From Burkholderiales bacterium (GTDB lineage: Bacteria > Pseudomonadota > Gammaproteobacteria > Burkholderiales > Burkholderiaceae_E): a stretch of DNA of 64,000 bases. A program made the translations under genes and the position numbers. Below are positions 50,289 to 58,645 of the stretch, one piece after another. The stretch covers positions 40,035 to 104,034 of the forward strand of contig JAPLQF010000007.1 in the NCBI GenBank assembly GCA_026399875.1, written 5' to 3'. Positions within the stretch are counted from its first letter, which is position 1. Every line of letters starts with the position of its first letter. The notes under the pieces were generated by a model that saw nothing but the letters and a program-made list of their open reading frames with translations, was not told the origin of the DNA and made no database searches.

Positions 50289-53284
50289 CCGATCGCACCG
50301 CCATGTCCCCCTCCAGGCTCACATCGGAGGGCACTTCGGGGGGCACATCGATGCGCCGCTCGACCGGCGCGAGCATCCGGGGTGCGGCGACGACGCCGAC
50401 CGTCGCCTTCATGCTCGATCAGCGCACGGTTGAGGCCTTCGAGGGCGAGACCATCCTGAAGGCCGCTGCGCGCAGTGGTGTCGATATCGCCCACCTCTGC
50501 TACAAGGACGGTTATCGGGCCGATGGCAATTGCCGAGCCTGCGTGGTCGAAATTAAAGGTGAGCGCTCGCTCGCACCGAGCTGCTGCCGCACGGTCACCG
50601 CCGGCATGCAGGTCGAGGTCGACAGCGCGCGCGCAGTGCGCAGTCGCAGGATGGTCCTGGAGATGCTGCTGTCCGACATGCCCGAAACCGGCTACAAGTG
50701 GGATGAGCAGGACCCGTCTCTGCAGCATGGCGAACTCAGCCGGTGGGCGCATCAGATGAAAGTCACCGTGCGCCCCGAGCTCAAGGCGCTGCGCCGCGAG
50801 CAGCCGGCGGCCGACCTGTCGCATCCGGCCATGGCGATCAACCTCGATGCCTGCATCCAGTGCACGCGCTGTGTACGCGCCTGCCGCGAAGAGCAGGTCA
50901 ATGACGTGATCGGCTATGCCCTGCGCGGCGCGCACAGCGAGATCGTGTTCGATCTGGCCGACCCGATGGGCGAGAGCACCTGCGTGGCCTGCGGCGAATG
51001 CGTACAGGCTTGCCCGACCGGTGCACTGATGCCCAAGACCCTGATCGGCGATCAGGCTGTCGATCGCAAGGTCGATTCGGTCTGCCCCTTTTGCGGCGTG
51101 GGCTGTCTGCTGACCTATAAGGTCAGGGACAACCGGATCGTTGGCGTTGATGGCCGCGATGGGCCGGCCAATCACGACCGGCTGTGCGTCAAGGGCCGTT
51201 TCGGCTTCGATTACGCACACAGTCCGCAGCGCCTGACCGTGCCGCTGATCCGCCGGGCCGACGTTGCGAAAGACCCGGAAATGCTCGCCTCGCTCAACCG
51301 CGACACCGCCGACTGGTCCAGCGTCTTCCGGCCGGCATCCTGGGATGAGGCGCTGACACTGGCGGCCGGTCGGCTCAAGGATCTGCGCGATCGACATGGG
51401 CCGAAGTCGCTCGCCGGGTTTGGCTCGGCCAAGGGCAGCAACGAAGAGGCCTATCTGTTCCAGAAGCTGGTGCGCACCGGCTTCGGTTCGAACAATGTCG
51501 ATCACTGCACCCGGCTGTGTCATGCCTCAAGCGTCGCCGCGCTGTTGGAAGGCGTGGGCTCCGGCGCGGTGAGCAACCAGGTCAACGATGTCGAACATGC
51601 CGAGCTGATCTTCGTGATCGGCTCGAACCCGACCGCCAACCATCCTGTGGCCGCGACCTGGATGAAGAACGCGGCCAAACGGGGCGCGAAGATCGTGCTC
51701 GCCGACCCGCGCATCACCGACATCGGCAAGCATGCCTGGCGCACCCTGCCCTTCAATGCCGACACCGATGTCGCGATGCTCAATGCACTCATCCATGCCG
51801 TCATCGACGAAGGACTGGTCGATCAGGCCTTCGTTGCCGAGCGCGCCAGCAACTTCGAGGCCCTGCGCGAGACGGTCAAGGCCTACAGCCCCGAGGCGAT
51901 GGCGCCGATCTGCGGCATTCCGGCAAACACGCTGCGCGAAGTGGCGCGCGCTTTTGCGACCGCCCGCGGCGCAATGATCCTGTGGGGAATGGGCGTGAGC
52001 CAGCATGTGCACGGCACCGACAATGCCCGCTGCCTGATTGCGCTGGCCACGGTCACCGGCCAGATCGGCAAGCCCGGCTCGGGGCTGCATCCGCTTCGCG
52101 GCCAGAACAATGTGCAGGGCGCCAGCGACGCCGGCCTGATTCCGATGATGTTCCCCAACTATCAGCGCGTCACCGACACGTCGGCGCATGCCTGGTTCGA
52201 GGCTTTCTGGGACACGCCTCTGGACGATCAGCCGGGCTATACCGTGGTCGAGATCCTGCACAAGGTGCTAGCCGATGACAGCGATCCGCACAGGATCCGA
52301 GGCATGTACATCATGGGCGAGAACCCGGCCATGAGCGACCCCGACCTGAACCATGCGCGTCATGCCCTGGCCAGCCTCGAGCATCTGGTGGTGCAGGACA
52401 TCTTCATGACCGAGACCGCCTGGCTCGCCGATGTGGTGCTGCCGGCCACCGCCTGGCCAGAGAAAAACGGCACGGTCAGCAATACCGACCGGATGGTGCA
52501 GTTGGGCAAGCAGGCCATCACACCGCCCGGCGACGCACGCCCCGATCTCTGGATCATCCAGGCGATCGCCAATCGCATCGGGCTGGCCTGGCACTACGGC
52601 ACGGCCACGCCCGATCTCGCCGGCGACCCTGCCAATGCCGCTGCCATCGAGGCGGTTGCCAGCGCGGGTGTGGCGCAGGTCTTTGAAGAGATGCGTCAGG
52701 CCATGCACAGCTCGATTGCCGGCATCACCTGGGAGCGCCTTCAGCGCGAATCGAGCGTGACCTATCCGTGCCTCACCGAAGACGACCCGGGCGCGCCGAC
52801 GGTCTTCATCAGTCGCTTCGATACCGACGACGGTCGGGTGCATCTGGTGCCCGCCAACCTGATTTCGGCCGACGAACGACCCGATGCCGACTATCCGTTT
52901 GTGCTGATCACCGGGCGCCAGCTCGAGCACTGGCATACCGGCAGCATGACGCGGCGAGCAACCGTGCTCGATGCGATCGAGCCGATCGCCACCGCCTCGA
53001 TGTGCGGCGCCGACATGGCGGCGATGTCGCTTCAGACCGGCGACCCGATCACGGTCAGTTCAAGGCGGGGCGAAGTCAGCCTGCATGTTCGCCGCGACGA
53101 TGGCGTGCCGCAGGGCACGGTCTTCATTGCCTTCGCCTATCACGAGGCGGCAGCCAACCTCATGACCAATTCAGCCCTCGATCCGGTTGGCAAGATCCCT
53201 GAGTTCAAGTACTGCGCCGTAGCGGTCCGTGCAGGCGGCGAGCCGGCGGCCACACAGGGATACCGCGTCACCACGCAGTCCTGA
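50285..53284 (+). CDS. NAD-dependent formate dehydrogenase alpha subunit (Mo/W-bis-MGD)
   Basis: Catalytic subunit of 999 residues oxidising formate to CO2 and passing electrons to the fused beta subunit. Order: 2Fe-2S domain (CYKDGYRADGNCRACVVE near 73), two ferredoxin-type 4Fe-4S motifs (CIQCTRCVRAC near 194, CVACGECVQACPTGAL near 237), MopB 4Fe-4S (CPFCGVGC near 272), then the molybdopterin domains. The metal ligand is Cys412, codon TGT at 51518-51520, in DHCTRLCHASS, so it is not a selenoenzyme. A polar Ser/Thr/Gly-rich tail of about 35 residues precedes the first domain. No FdsD, FdhD or FdsC gene is adjacent. Confidence 0.93.
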   Translation: MTDRTAMSPSRLTSEGTSGGTSMRRSTGASIRGAATTPTVAFMLDQRTVEAFEGETILKAAARSGVDIAHLCYKDGYRADGNCRACVVEIKGERSLAPSCCRTVTAGMQVEVDSARAVRSRRMVLEMLLSDMPETGYKWDEQDPSLQHGELSRWAHQMKVTVRPELKALRREQPAADLSHPAMAINLDACIQCTRCVRACREEQVNDVIGYALRGAHSEIVFDLADPMGESTCVACGECVQACPTGALMPKTLIGDQAVDRKVDSVCPFCGVGCLLTYKVRDNRIVGVDGRDGPANHDRLCVKGRFGFDYAHSPQRLTVPLIRRADVAKDPEMLASLNRDTADWSSVFRPASWDEALTLAAGRLKDLRDRHGPKSLAGFGSAKGSNEEAYLFQKLVRTGFGSNNVDHCTRLCHASSVAALLEGVGSGAVSNQVNDVEHAELIFVIGSNPTANHPVAATWMKNAAKRGAKIVLADPRITDIGKHAWRTLPFNADTDVAMLNALIHAVIDEGLVDQAFVAERASNFEALRETVKAYSPEAMAPICGIPANTLREVARAFATARGAMILWGMGVSQHVHGTDNARCLIALATVTGQIGKPGSGLHPLRGQNNVQGASDAGLIPMMFPNYQRVTDTSAHAWFEAFWDTPLDDQPGYTVVEILHKVLADDSDPHRIRGMYIMGENPAMSDPDLNHARHALASLEHLVVQDIFMTETAWLADVVLPATAWPEKNGTVSNTDRMVQLGKQAITPPGDARPDLWIIQAIANRIGLAWHYGTATPDLAGDPANAAAIEAVASAGVAQVFEEMRQAMHSSIAGITWERLQRESSVTYPCLTEDDPGAPTVFISRFDTDDGRVHLVPANLISADERPDADYPFVLITGRQLEHWHTGSMTRRATVLDAIEPIATASMCGADMAAMSLQTGDPITVSSRRGEVSLHVRRDDGVPQGTVFIAFAYHEAAANLMTNSALDPVGKIPEFKYCAVAVRAGGEPAATQGYRVTTQS

Positions 53285-53301
53285 AAAAAGCTGGCCTCGG
53301 C

Positions 53302-54948
53302 TCACAGCGTGCGGCCGGCCGCCTTCCAGTAGGGTTCGCGCAATTCGCGCTTGAGCACCTTGCCCAGCGCGTTGCGAGGAAAGTCGACGAGCAGTTCGAC
53401 CCCGGCAAGGCGCTGGTGTTTGCCCAGACGCTGGTTGGCCCAGGCCAGAATGGCGGCCGGATCGGCATCCGAGCCGGAATGCGCGATCACGAGTGCAAGC
53501 GCGGTTTCGCCCCAGCGATCATGGGGCACACCGATCACGGTCACGTCGCGCACCGCAGGATGCTCGCCGACCACCTGCTCGAGATCGCTCGGAAAGACAT
53601 TGAAGCCGCCGCTGATGATCATGTCCTTCTTGCGATCGAGAATCGACAGGAAGCCGTCTTCGTCGAGCCGCCCGACATCGCCCGAGCGGATGAAGGTGCG
53701 CCCGCGCTCATCACGCCAGATGAGTTTCGCGGTTTCCTCGGGCTTGCCGTGATAGCCCTGCATCATGCCGGCGCCGTAACTCGCGATTTCGCCGATTTCG
53801 CCGCGGGGCAAAGAGCGGCCAGTCTCATCGAGGATGCGGATTTCGAAGCCCAGCACCGGTGTACCGACGGTGTCGAACTTCGAGGCCGGATGCCATGGCT
53901 TGAGCATCGTCGCAAAGCCTTCTGAAAATCCGTAGAGCTCGGTCAGCTTGTTGCCGAAGGTCTCGATCACCTCGCGCTTGGTGTCGCTGCGAAGCGGCGA
54001 TCCGCCGCACAGGATGGTTTCGAGTCGCGATGAATCGGCCTGCGCCAGGCGCGGATCGGCCAGGACCATGATGAACTGCGAGGGAACCATGAAGGTGTGG
54101 GTGATGCGCTCGGCACCGAGCAGCGCGAGGAAGCGTCCGGCATCGAAGCTCGGCATTGCGACCAGCGTGCCGCCGGTAAAGAGCACCGGCAGCATCATCA
54201 GCCAGGTGCCGTTCGAATAGAGCGAGGTGGTGGTCAGCGCACGGCTGGTGTCTCGAAAACCCATCTCGATCGCATTTGAAAACGCCCAGTGCAGCCTCGC
54301 GCGATGGGTCTGCACAATGCCCTTTGGCAGGCCGGTCGTGCCCGAGCTGTAGATGATGTTGAAAGCATCATCGAGCCGGTAGTTGACCACCGGCTGGGTA
54401 TCGGCTGCGCCCTCGACGAAGTCGGCGAGCGAGCGCCATGACCCACTGATCGAGCCACTGATGACGCCACTGAGCGAGCCACTGATCAAGCCACTGAGCG
54501 CCTCACCGGTTGCCACGCCGGCCGGCGTGGCATCGACTGCAATCAGCAGGCCCTGTCGCAGTCCGAGCGGCAGGGCATCGAGCGCATCAAGCCTGGCCCT
54601 GAAGTCGGCGGTGGCAAAGGCACCGACTGCGCCGCTGTCATCGATCAGTCCGGCAAGCTGTGGCCCGGTGAGCAATCCCGACAGCGGCACCGCGCAAGCA
54701 CCTGCCCGCACGATGCCAAAAACCGCCTCGAGCATCTCGACGCAGTTGCCCATCAGCACCGCCACCTTATCGCCGCGACCGATACCCTGAGCGACCAGCG
54801 CATTGGCGATCCGGCTGATAGCGCGGTCGAAGTCGCCCCAGTTGCGACGCACCTCGCCGCACACGACCGCCTCCTTCAGGGGCTGGAAGCGGGCGTGATT
54901 GGCGATGAGGTCGGGGATGAAAACCTGAGGATCGTCGAGCATGGCCAT
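53302..54948 (-). CDS. Acyl-CoA synthetase (AMP-forming)
   Basis: Activates a carboxylic acid to its CoA thioester, 548 residues. P-loop-like IIYSSGTTGLPKG near residue 200, YGFSEGF near 345, SGDVGRLDEDGFLSILDRKK near 425 and the C-terminal GKVLKREL Lys are standard ANL-family motifs. Around residues 150-170 an in-frame 12-base repeat inserts Ser/Gly/Ile/Leu-rich copies not typical of the family. It is the last gene of the liv transporter operon, 40 bases after a binding-protein gene, so its substrate may be what that transporter imports. An inverted repeat covers its start codon. Confidence 0.9.
   Translation of the reverse strand: MAMLDDPQVFIPDLIANHARFQPLKEAVVCGEVRRNWGDFDRAISRIANALVAQGIGRGDKVAVLMGNCVEMLEAVFGIVRAGACAVPLSGLLTGPQLAGLIDDSGAVGAFATADFRARLDALDALPLGLRQGLLIAVDATPAGVATGEALSGLISGSLSGVISGSISGSWRSLADFVEGAADTQPVVNYRLDDAFNIIYSSGTTGLPKGIVQTHRARLHWAFSNAIEMGFRDTSRALTTTSLYSNGTWLMMLPVLFTGGTLVAMPSFDAGRFLALLGAERITHTFMVPSQFIMVLADPRLAQADSSRLETILCGGSPLRSDTKREVIETFGNKLTELYGFSEGFATMLKPWHPASKFDTVGTPVLGFEIRILDETGRSLPRGEIGEIASYGAGMMQGYHGKPEETAKLIWRDERGRTFIRSGDVGRLDEDGFLSILDRKKDMIISGGFNVFPSDLEQVVGEHPAVRDVTVIGVPHDRWGETALALVIAHSGSDADPAAILAWANQRLGKHQRLAGVELLVDFPRNALGKVLKRELREPYWKAAGRTL
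54443..54502. repeat. Five 12-bp tandem repeats inside the acyl-CoA synthetase gene
   Basis: Five units beginning CCACTGA (54443, 54455, 54467, 54479, 54491) lie end to end and differ at a few positions in the last five bases. Being 12 bases long they keep the frame and encode a four-residue Ser-Gly-x-x repeat (LSGLISGSLSGVISGS) on the minus strand. Such an array can gain or lose units without frameshift. Confidence 0.88.
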
Positions 54949-54971
54949 GATCTTCCTGAGCGAAGATCATG
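54946..54971. promoter_or_regulatory. Inverted repeat covering the acyl-CoA synthetase start codon
   Basis: CATGATCTTC and GAAGATCATG form a perfect 10-base inverted repeat with a 6-base centre. On the minus strand the ATG of the synthetase and its AGGA ribosome-binding site lie in the downstream arm. In mRNA the start site could be folded away; as DNA it could be an operator. Confidence 0.5.
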
Positions 54972-54988
54972 ATCGTACTGCATGGGCT

Positions 54989-56194
54989 TTAACGGCCGTA
55001 AACCTTGCCGAAAAGCACCCAGCTCTTGCCGTCCCACCTCTGAAGCTGCTGACGCTCGACCGGGAAGAAGTCATCCGGACCGGTCTTGATGTTCACACCG
55101 GGCAGCAGCATCGGCAGCGTGAGATCAAGGTTGGCCGCCTGCTTCATGATGTTTTCGCGGGTCAGGTTGTTGCCGGCTTTTTTCAGGACCTCGACCATGG
55201 TCTGCGCTGCGCAGTAGGCATAGACATTGTTGGAGTCCTTGATGTCGCCCGACGGGTAGTACCTTTGCATCCAGACCAGCCACGCGTTGTACTCGGGGGT
55301 GCCGCCCCAGGTCGGATCGGTCGGGTCCTTCATGAAGTAGGCGGTGATGACACCGGCCGCATTGTCGGCACCCGCCGGGATGATCACCGACGCCACCGAG
55401 GACGACACGCCGTTGAGATAGTGCGTCGGCTTCCATCCGATTTCGGCCGCTTTCTTGATGGCCTGAGCGGCGAACTTCGGGATGGTGATGTTGAAGAAGG
55501 TATCGGCACCCGATGCCTTGAGCTCGACCATCTGGCTGTCGATCGTGGCGTCGGTCGACTCATAGGTCAGCTTCTTGATGATCATGGTCTTGCCCTTGTC
55601 GCCAAGCCCGTCTTCGAAGCCCTTCAGATAGTCGCGACCGTAATCATCGTTCTGATAGATGATCGCGATCTTGGCGTTGGGCTTGGTGTCCAGAATGTGC
55701 TGGGCATAGATTTTTGCTTCCGACTGATAGCTCGGCTGCCAGCCCATCGTCCAGGGGAAGTCCTTGGGCTCGCCCCACTTGGTTGCGCCGGTTGCGTTGA
55801 AGAGCTGCGGCACCTTCTTCTGATTCATGTACTTGTGAATCGACGAGTTGGTCGGCGTGCCAAGCACATTGAAGATCAGCAGCACTTCGTCCTGCTCGAC
55901 CAGCTTGCGCGCCATCTCGACCGTCTTGGCCGGGTTGTAGCCGTCGTCATACGACACCCAGACCAGCTTGCGCCCGTTCACGCCGCCTTCTGCATTGACC
56001 TTGTCGAAATAGGCCTTGATGCCCTTGCCGATCGTGCCGTAAGCCGAAGCCGGACCCGAATAGGGGCTGATACCGCCGATCTTGATCTCCTTGTCAGAGG
56101 CACCATCGTCGTACTTCTTCTGGGCGAACCCTGCCCGGGAAACCAGCAGCGCACCGGCACCGGCTGCTGCAGCCTTTAAAAAAAAGCGTTTCAT
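54989..56194 (-). CDS. Branched-chain amino acid-type ABC transporter substrate-binding protein (copy 2)
   Basis: Periplasmic receptor of 401 residues, type I fold (LivJ/Peripla_BP_6). The leader MKRFFLKAAAAGAGALLVS ends near AGFAQ. The mature part starts DKEIKIGGISPYSGPASAYG, with IHKYMNQKKVPQLF near 120 and DDYGRDYLKGFEDGLGD near 185. It is colinear without gaps and about 70% identical by eye to the adjacent copy 1. A hairpin terminator lies between the two copies, so this one may be made at a lower level or from its own transcript. TTGGAGGAG precedes the start. Ligand unknown; many relatives bind aromatic or fatty acids rather than amino acids. Confidence 0.92.
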   Translation of the reverse strand: MKRFFLKAAAAGAGALLVSRAGFAQKKYDDGASDKEIKIGGISPYSGPASAYGTIGKGIKAYFDKVNAEGGVNGRKLVWVSYDDGYNPAKTVEMARKLVEQDEVLLIFNVLGTPTNSSIHKYMNQKKVPQLFNATGATKWGEPKDFPWTMGWQPSYQSEAKIYAQHILDTKPNAKIAIIYQNDDYGRDYLKGFEDGLGDKGKTMIIKKLTYESTDATIDSQMVELKASGADTFFNITIPKFAAQAIKKAAEIGWKPTHYLNGVSSSVASVIIPAGADNAAGVITAYFMKDPTDPTWGGTPEYNAWLVWMQRYYPSGDIKDSNNVYAYCAAQTMVEVLKKAGNNLTRENIMKQAANLDLTLPMLLPGVNIKTGPDDFFPVERQQLQRWDGKSWVLFGKVYGR

Positions 56195-56220
56195 GGTTGT
56201 CTCCTCCAAGAGATATGAAA

Positions 56221-56251
56221 AGAAAAAGGCTCCCTGCAAATGCAGGGAGCC
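56221..56251 (-). terminator. Intrinsic terminator between the two binding-protein genes
   Basis: On the minus strand GGCTCCCTGC, loop ATTT, GCAGGGAGCC forms a perfect 10-base stem followed by TTTTTCTTTT. It lies 62 bases after the stop of copy 1 and 34 bases before copy 2, so it would cut the operon after copy 1 and reduce expression of copy 2 and the acyl-CoA synthetase. Confidence 0.88.
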
Positions 56252-56313
56252 CAGGCGAATCAATCGGCCTGTTGCAGGTGGCCGATTCTACTGAAGTGAA
56301 GATCGAAGCCGGA

Positions 56314-57519
56314 TCAGCGGCCGAAGATTTTGCCCTGCAGGACCCAGGTCTTGCCATCCCAGCGAGCCAACTGTCCGCGCTCGATCGGATAGAAGTCGTC
56401 CGGTCCGGTCTTGACGTTCACACCCGGCAGCAGCATGGGCAGGTTCATCTCGATATTCGCAGCTTGCCTCATGATGTTTTCGCGGGTCAGGTTGTCGCCT
56501 GCCTGCCTGAGCACTTGCACCGTGCCCTGCGCCAAGGTGTAGCCGAACACGAAATTGAGGTCCTTGAGGTCGGCACCCGGCATGTATCGCTGCATGAAGG
56601 TCAGCCACTCCTTGAACTCAGGGGTGTTCGCCCACTGGCTGTCGGTCGGGTCCTTGAGATAGAACACCGACAGAATTCCGACGCCGTTCTCGGCACCTGC
56701 CGGCAACATCACCGCGCCCACCGAGTTCGAAACGTTGTTGAGGTAGTGCTGAGGTTTCCAACCGATTTCGGCGGCTTTCTTGATGGCCTGGGCAGCGAAT
56801 TTGGGGGTGGTGATGTTGAAGAACACATCAGCGCCCGAGGCTTTCAGTTCGACCATCTGGCTGTCGACCGTAGCGTCAGTGACCTCATAGGTCAGCTGCT
56901 TGACGATCATGGTCTTGCCTTTGTCGCCCAATCCGTCAAGGAATCCCTTGAGGTAATCCTTACCGTAGTCGTCATTCTGATAAAGGATGCCGATCTTTGC
57001 GTTGGGCTTGGACTCAAGCAGATGCTGAGCGTAGATCAAGGACTCGCCCTGATAGTTCGGCTGCCATCCCATGGTCCAGGGGAAGTTCTTCGGATCGCCC
57101 CACTTGGTCGCGCCAGTGGCCACGAAGAGTTGCGGCATCTTCTTCTGGTTCATGTACTTGTGAATCGCCGAGTTCGTCGGCGTTCCGAGCACACCGACGG
57201 TGGCCAGAACTTCTTCTTCTTCGGCCAGCTTGCGGGCCATCTCGAGCGTGCGGGACGGGTTGTAGCCGTCATCGAGCGTGATGAACTTGATCATACGACC
57301 GTTGACGCCGCCTTCGGCGTTGATCTTCTTGAAATAGGCGTCCATCGACTTGCCGATCGCACCATAGGCGGATGCAGGACCCGAGTACGGGTTGATATTC
57401 CCGATCTTGATTTCCTTGTCGGTCGCGCCAGTGTCGTACCTCTTCTGCGCGAAACCAGTCTGAGACACCAGCAAAGCACCAGCACCGGCCGCAGCCGCTT
57501 TCAGAAAATTGCGTTTCAT
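56314..57519 (-). CDS. Branched-chain amino acid-type ABC transporter substrate-binding protein (copy 1)
   Basis: Periplasmic receptor of 401 residues, paralogous to the next gene downstream. Leader MKRNFLKAAAAGAGALLVS, then TGFAQ; mature start DKEIKIGNINPYSGPASAYG. Shared blocks include FPWTMGWQP, KFAAQAIKKAAEIGWKP and RENIMRQAAN near the end, with NLPMLLPGVNVKTGPDDF. Differences cluster in the middle of each lobe (for instance RMIKFITLDDGYN against RKLVWVSYDDGYN), where ligand contacts are likely. It lies 70 bases after livM, and TTGGAGG precedes the start. Tandem duplication is the obvious origin. Confidence 0.92.
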   Translation of the reverse strand: MKRNFLKAAAAGAGALLVSQTGFAQKRYDTGATDKEIKIGNINPYSGPASAYGAIGKSMDAYFKKINAEGGVNGRMIKFITLDDGYNPSRTLEMARKLAEEEEVLATVGVLGTPTNSAIHKYMNQKKMPQLFVATGATKWGDPKNFPWTMGWQPNYQGESLIYAQHLLESKPNAKIGILYQNDDYGKDYLKGFLDGLGDKGKTMIVKQLTYEVTDATVDSQMVELKASGADVFFNITTPKFAAQAIKKAAEIGWKPQHYLNNVSNSVGAVMLPAGAENGVGILSVFYLKDPTDSQWANTPEFKEWLTFMQRYMPGADLKDLNFVFGYTLAQGTVQVLRQAGDNLTRENIMRQAANIEMNLPMLLPGVNVKTGPDDFYPIERGQLARWDGKTWVLQGKIFGR

Positions 57520-57589
57520 GAGTGTTGCCTCCAAGCGTTAAAAAAACGGGCTCGCGTCAGACGCAAAGCCCAATCAATGCAGCCGCTCT

Positions 57590-58645
57590 TCAGGATTGAC
57601 TTCCTCCAACGGGTTGCGGTGCTGCTGCCGACACCGCGGATGCGGTTTCGGCAGTTTTGGTGTCGGAACTGGATGGCCGCAGCCGAGCCCAGATCCGCCT
57701 GAACAATCCTGCTGTGCCTTCGGGCATGAGGTACATGAGCAGAATCAGGAAAATGCCATAAATCGCCCAAGGGGCCGACTTGGAAATCTCATCGGCAAAG
57801 TTGGGCACGAACTGGATGAAGATCGCGCCGGCAATGGCTCCGGGAATCGACGCCAGACCGCCCACCACCACACCGACCAGGAAGGTGATCGACAGGAAGG
57901 AGGTGAAGCTGTCGGGCGACACGAACGCCACCGCGGCCGCGGACAGCGCACCCGCCACGCCGGTGAAGGCTGCCGACACACCGAAAGCCAGTGACTTGTA
58001 GACCGGCAGGTTGATACCCATCGCCGATGCGGCGATCGGATGGTCGCGGATGGCGACCAAAGCCCGGCCGACCCGACCACGAAGCAGTCGCCAGGCGATC
58101 AGGAACATGATCAGCGTGACCAGCAGGATATAGAAGTAGAGCCAGCGGTCGGATGACAGCGGTTGCCCCAGGAAGCTGAACTCGAAGGGCGGCTCGGGTT
58201 TGGACAGCACGATGCCCTGCACGCCGCCGGTCCAGCCCTCGATCGCTTTGTACTTGAGCATCTGAGGCACGGCGAGTGCCAGCGCAAAGGTGGCGAGCGC
58301 CAGATAGTGGCCGCCCAGACGCAGTGCCGGAAAGCCCATCAGGTAGCCGAACACGAAGCAGGCGAGCGCAGCAACCGGCAGCGTCGCCCAGTAGGGTATG
58401 CCGGCGCGATCCATGAGGATGGCTGCGATGTAGGCACCGATGGCATAAAACGCGCCATGACCCAGCGAGATCTGCCCGTTATAGCCGGTGAGGATGTTCA
58501 GGCCCAGCACGGCGATCGCATAGATCATCACCATGTTGAACTGGAAGACCCGGAAGTTCTTGACCAGGAAGGGCAAGACGCACAGCGCGGCCAGCAGCAC
58601 CAGGCCACCGATCCATACCCATTTGCGATTGGCGATATCGTTCAT
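57590..58645 (-). CDS. livM: Branched-chain amino acid-type ABC transporter permease LivM
   Basis: Inner-membrane permease of 351 residues with about 9-10 helices. GLNILTGYNGQISLGHGAFYAIGAY-like sequence near residue 50 (I read NGQISLGHGAFYAIG) and VGRALVAIRDHPIAASAMG near 215 are LivM marks; the latter is the EAA-type loop contacting the ATPases. A polar Ser/Thr/Ala-rich tail of about 30 residues ends the protein. Its ATG overlaps the livH stop by four bases. Confidence 0.92.
   Translation of the reverse strand: MNDIANRKWVWIGGLVLLAALCVLPFLVKNFRVFQFNMVMIYAIAVLGLNILTGYNGQISLGHGAFYAIGAYIAAILMDRAGIPYWATLPVAALACFVFGYLMGFPALRLGGHYLALATFALALAVPQMLKYKAIEGWTGGVQGIVLSKPEPPFEFSFLGQPLSSDRWLYFYILLVTLIMFLIAWRLLRGRVGRALVAIRDHPIAASAMGINLPVYKSLAFGVSAAFTGVAGALSAAAVAFVSPDSFTSFLSITFLVGVVVGGLASIPGAIAGAIFIQFVPNFADEISKSAPWAIYGIFLILLMYLMPEGTAGLFRRIWARLRPSSSDTKTAETASAVSAAAPQPVGGSQS

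Noticed and set aside
51518..51520. Selenocysteine at the formate dehydrogenase active site
   Set aside because: The codon is TGT, giving Cys, so no SECIS element is expected.
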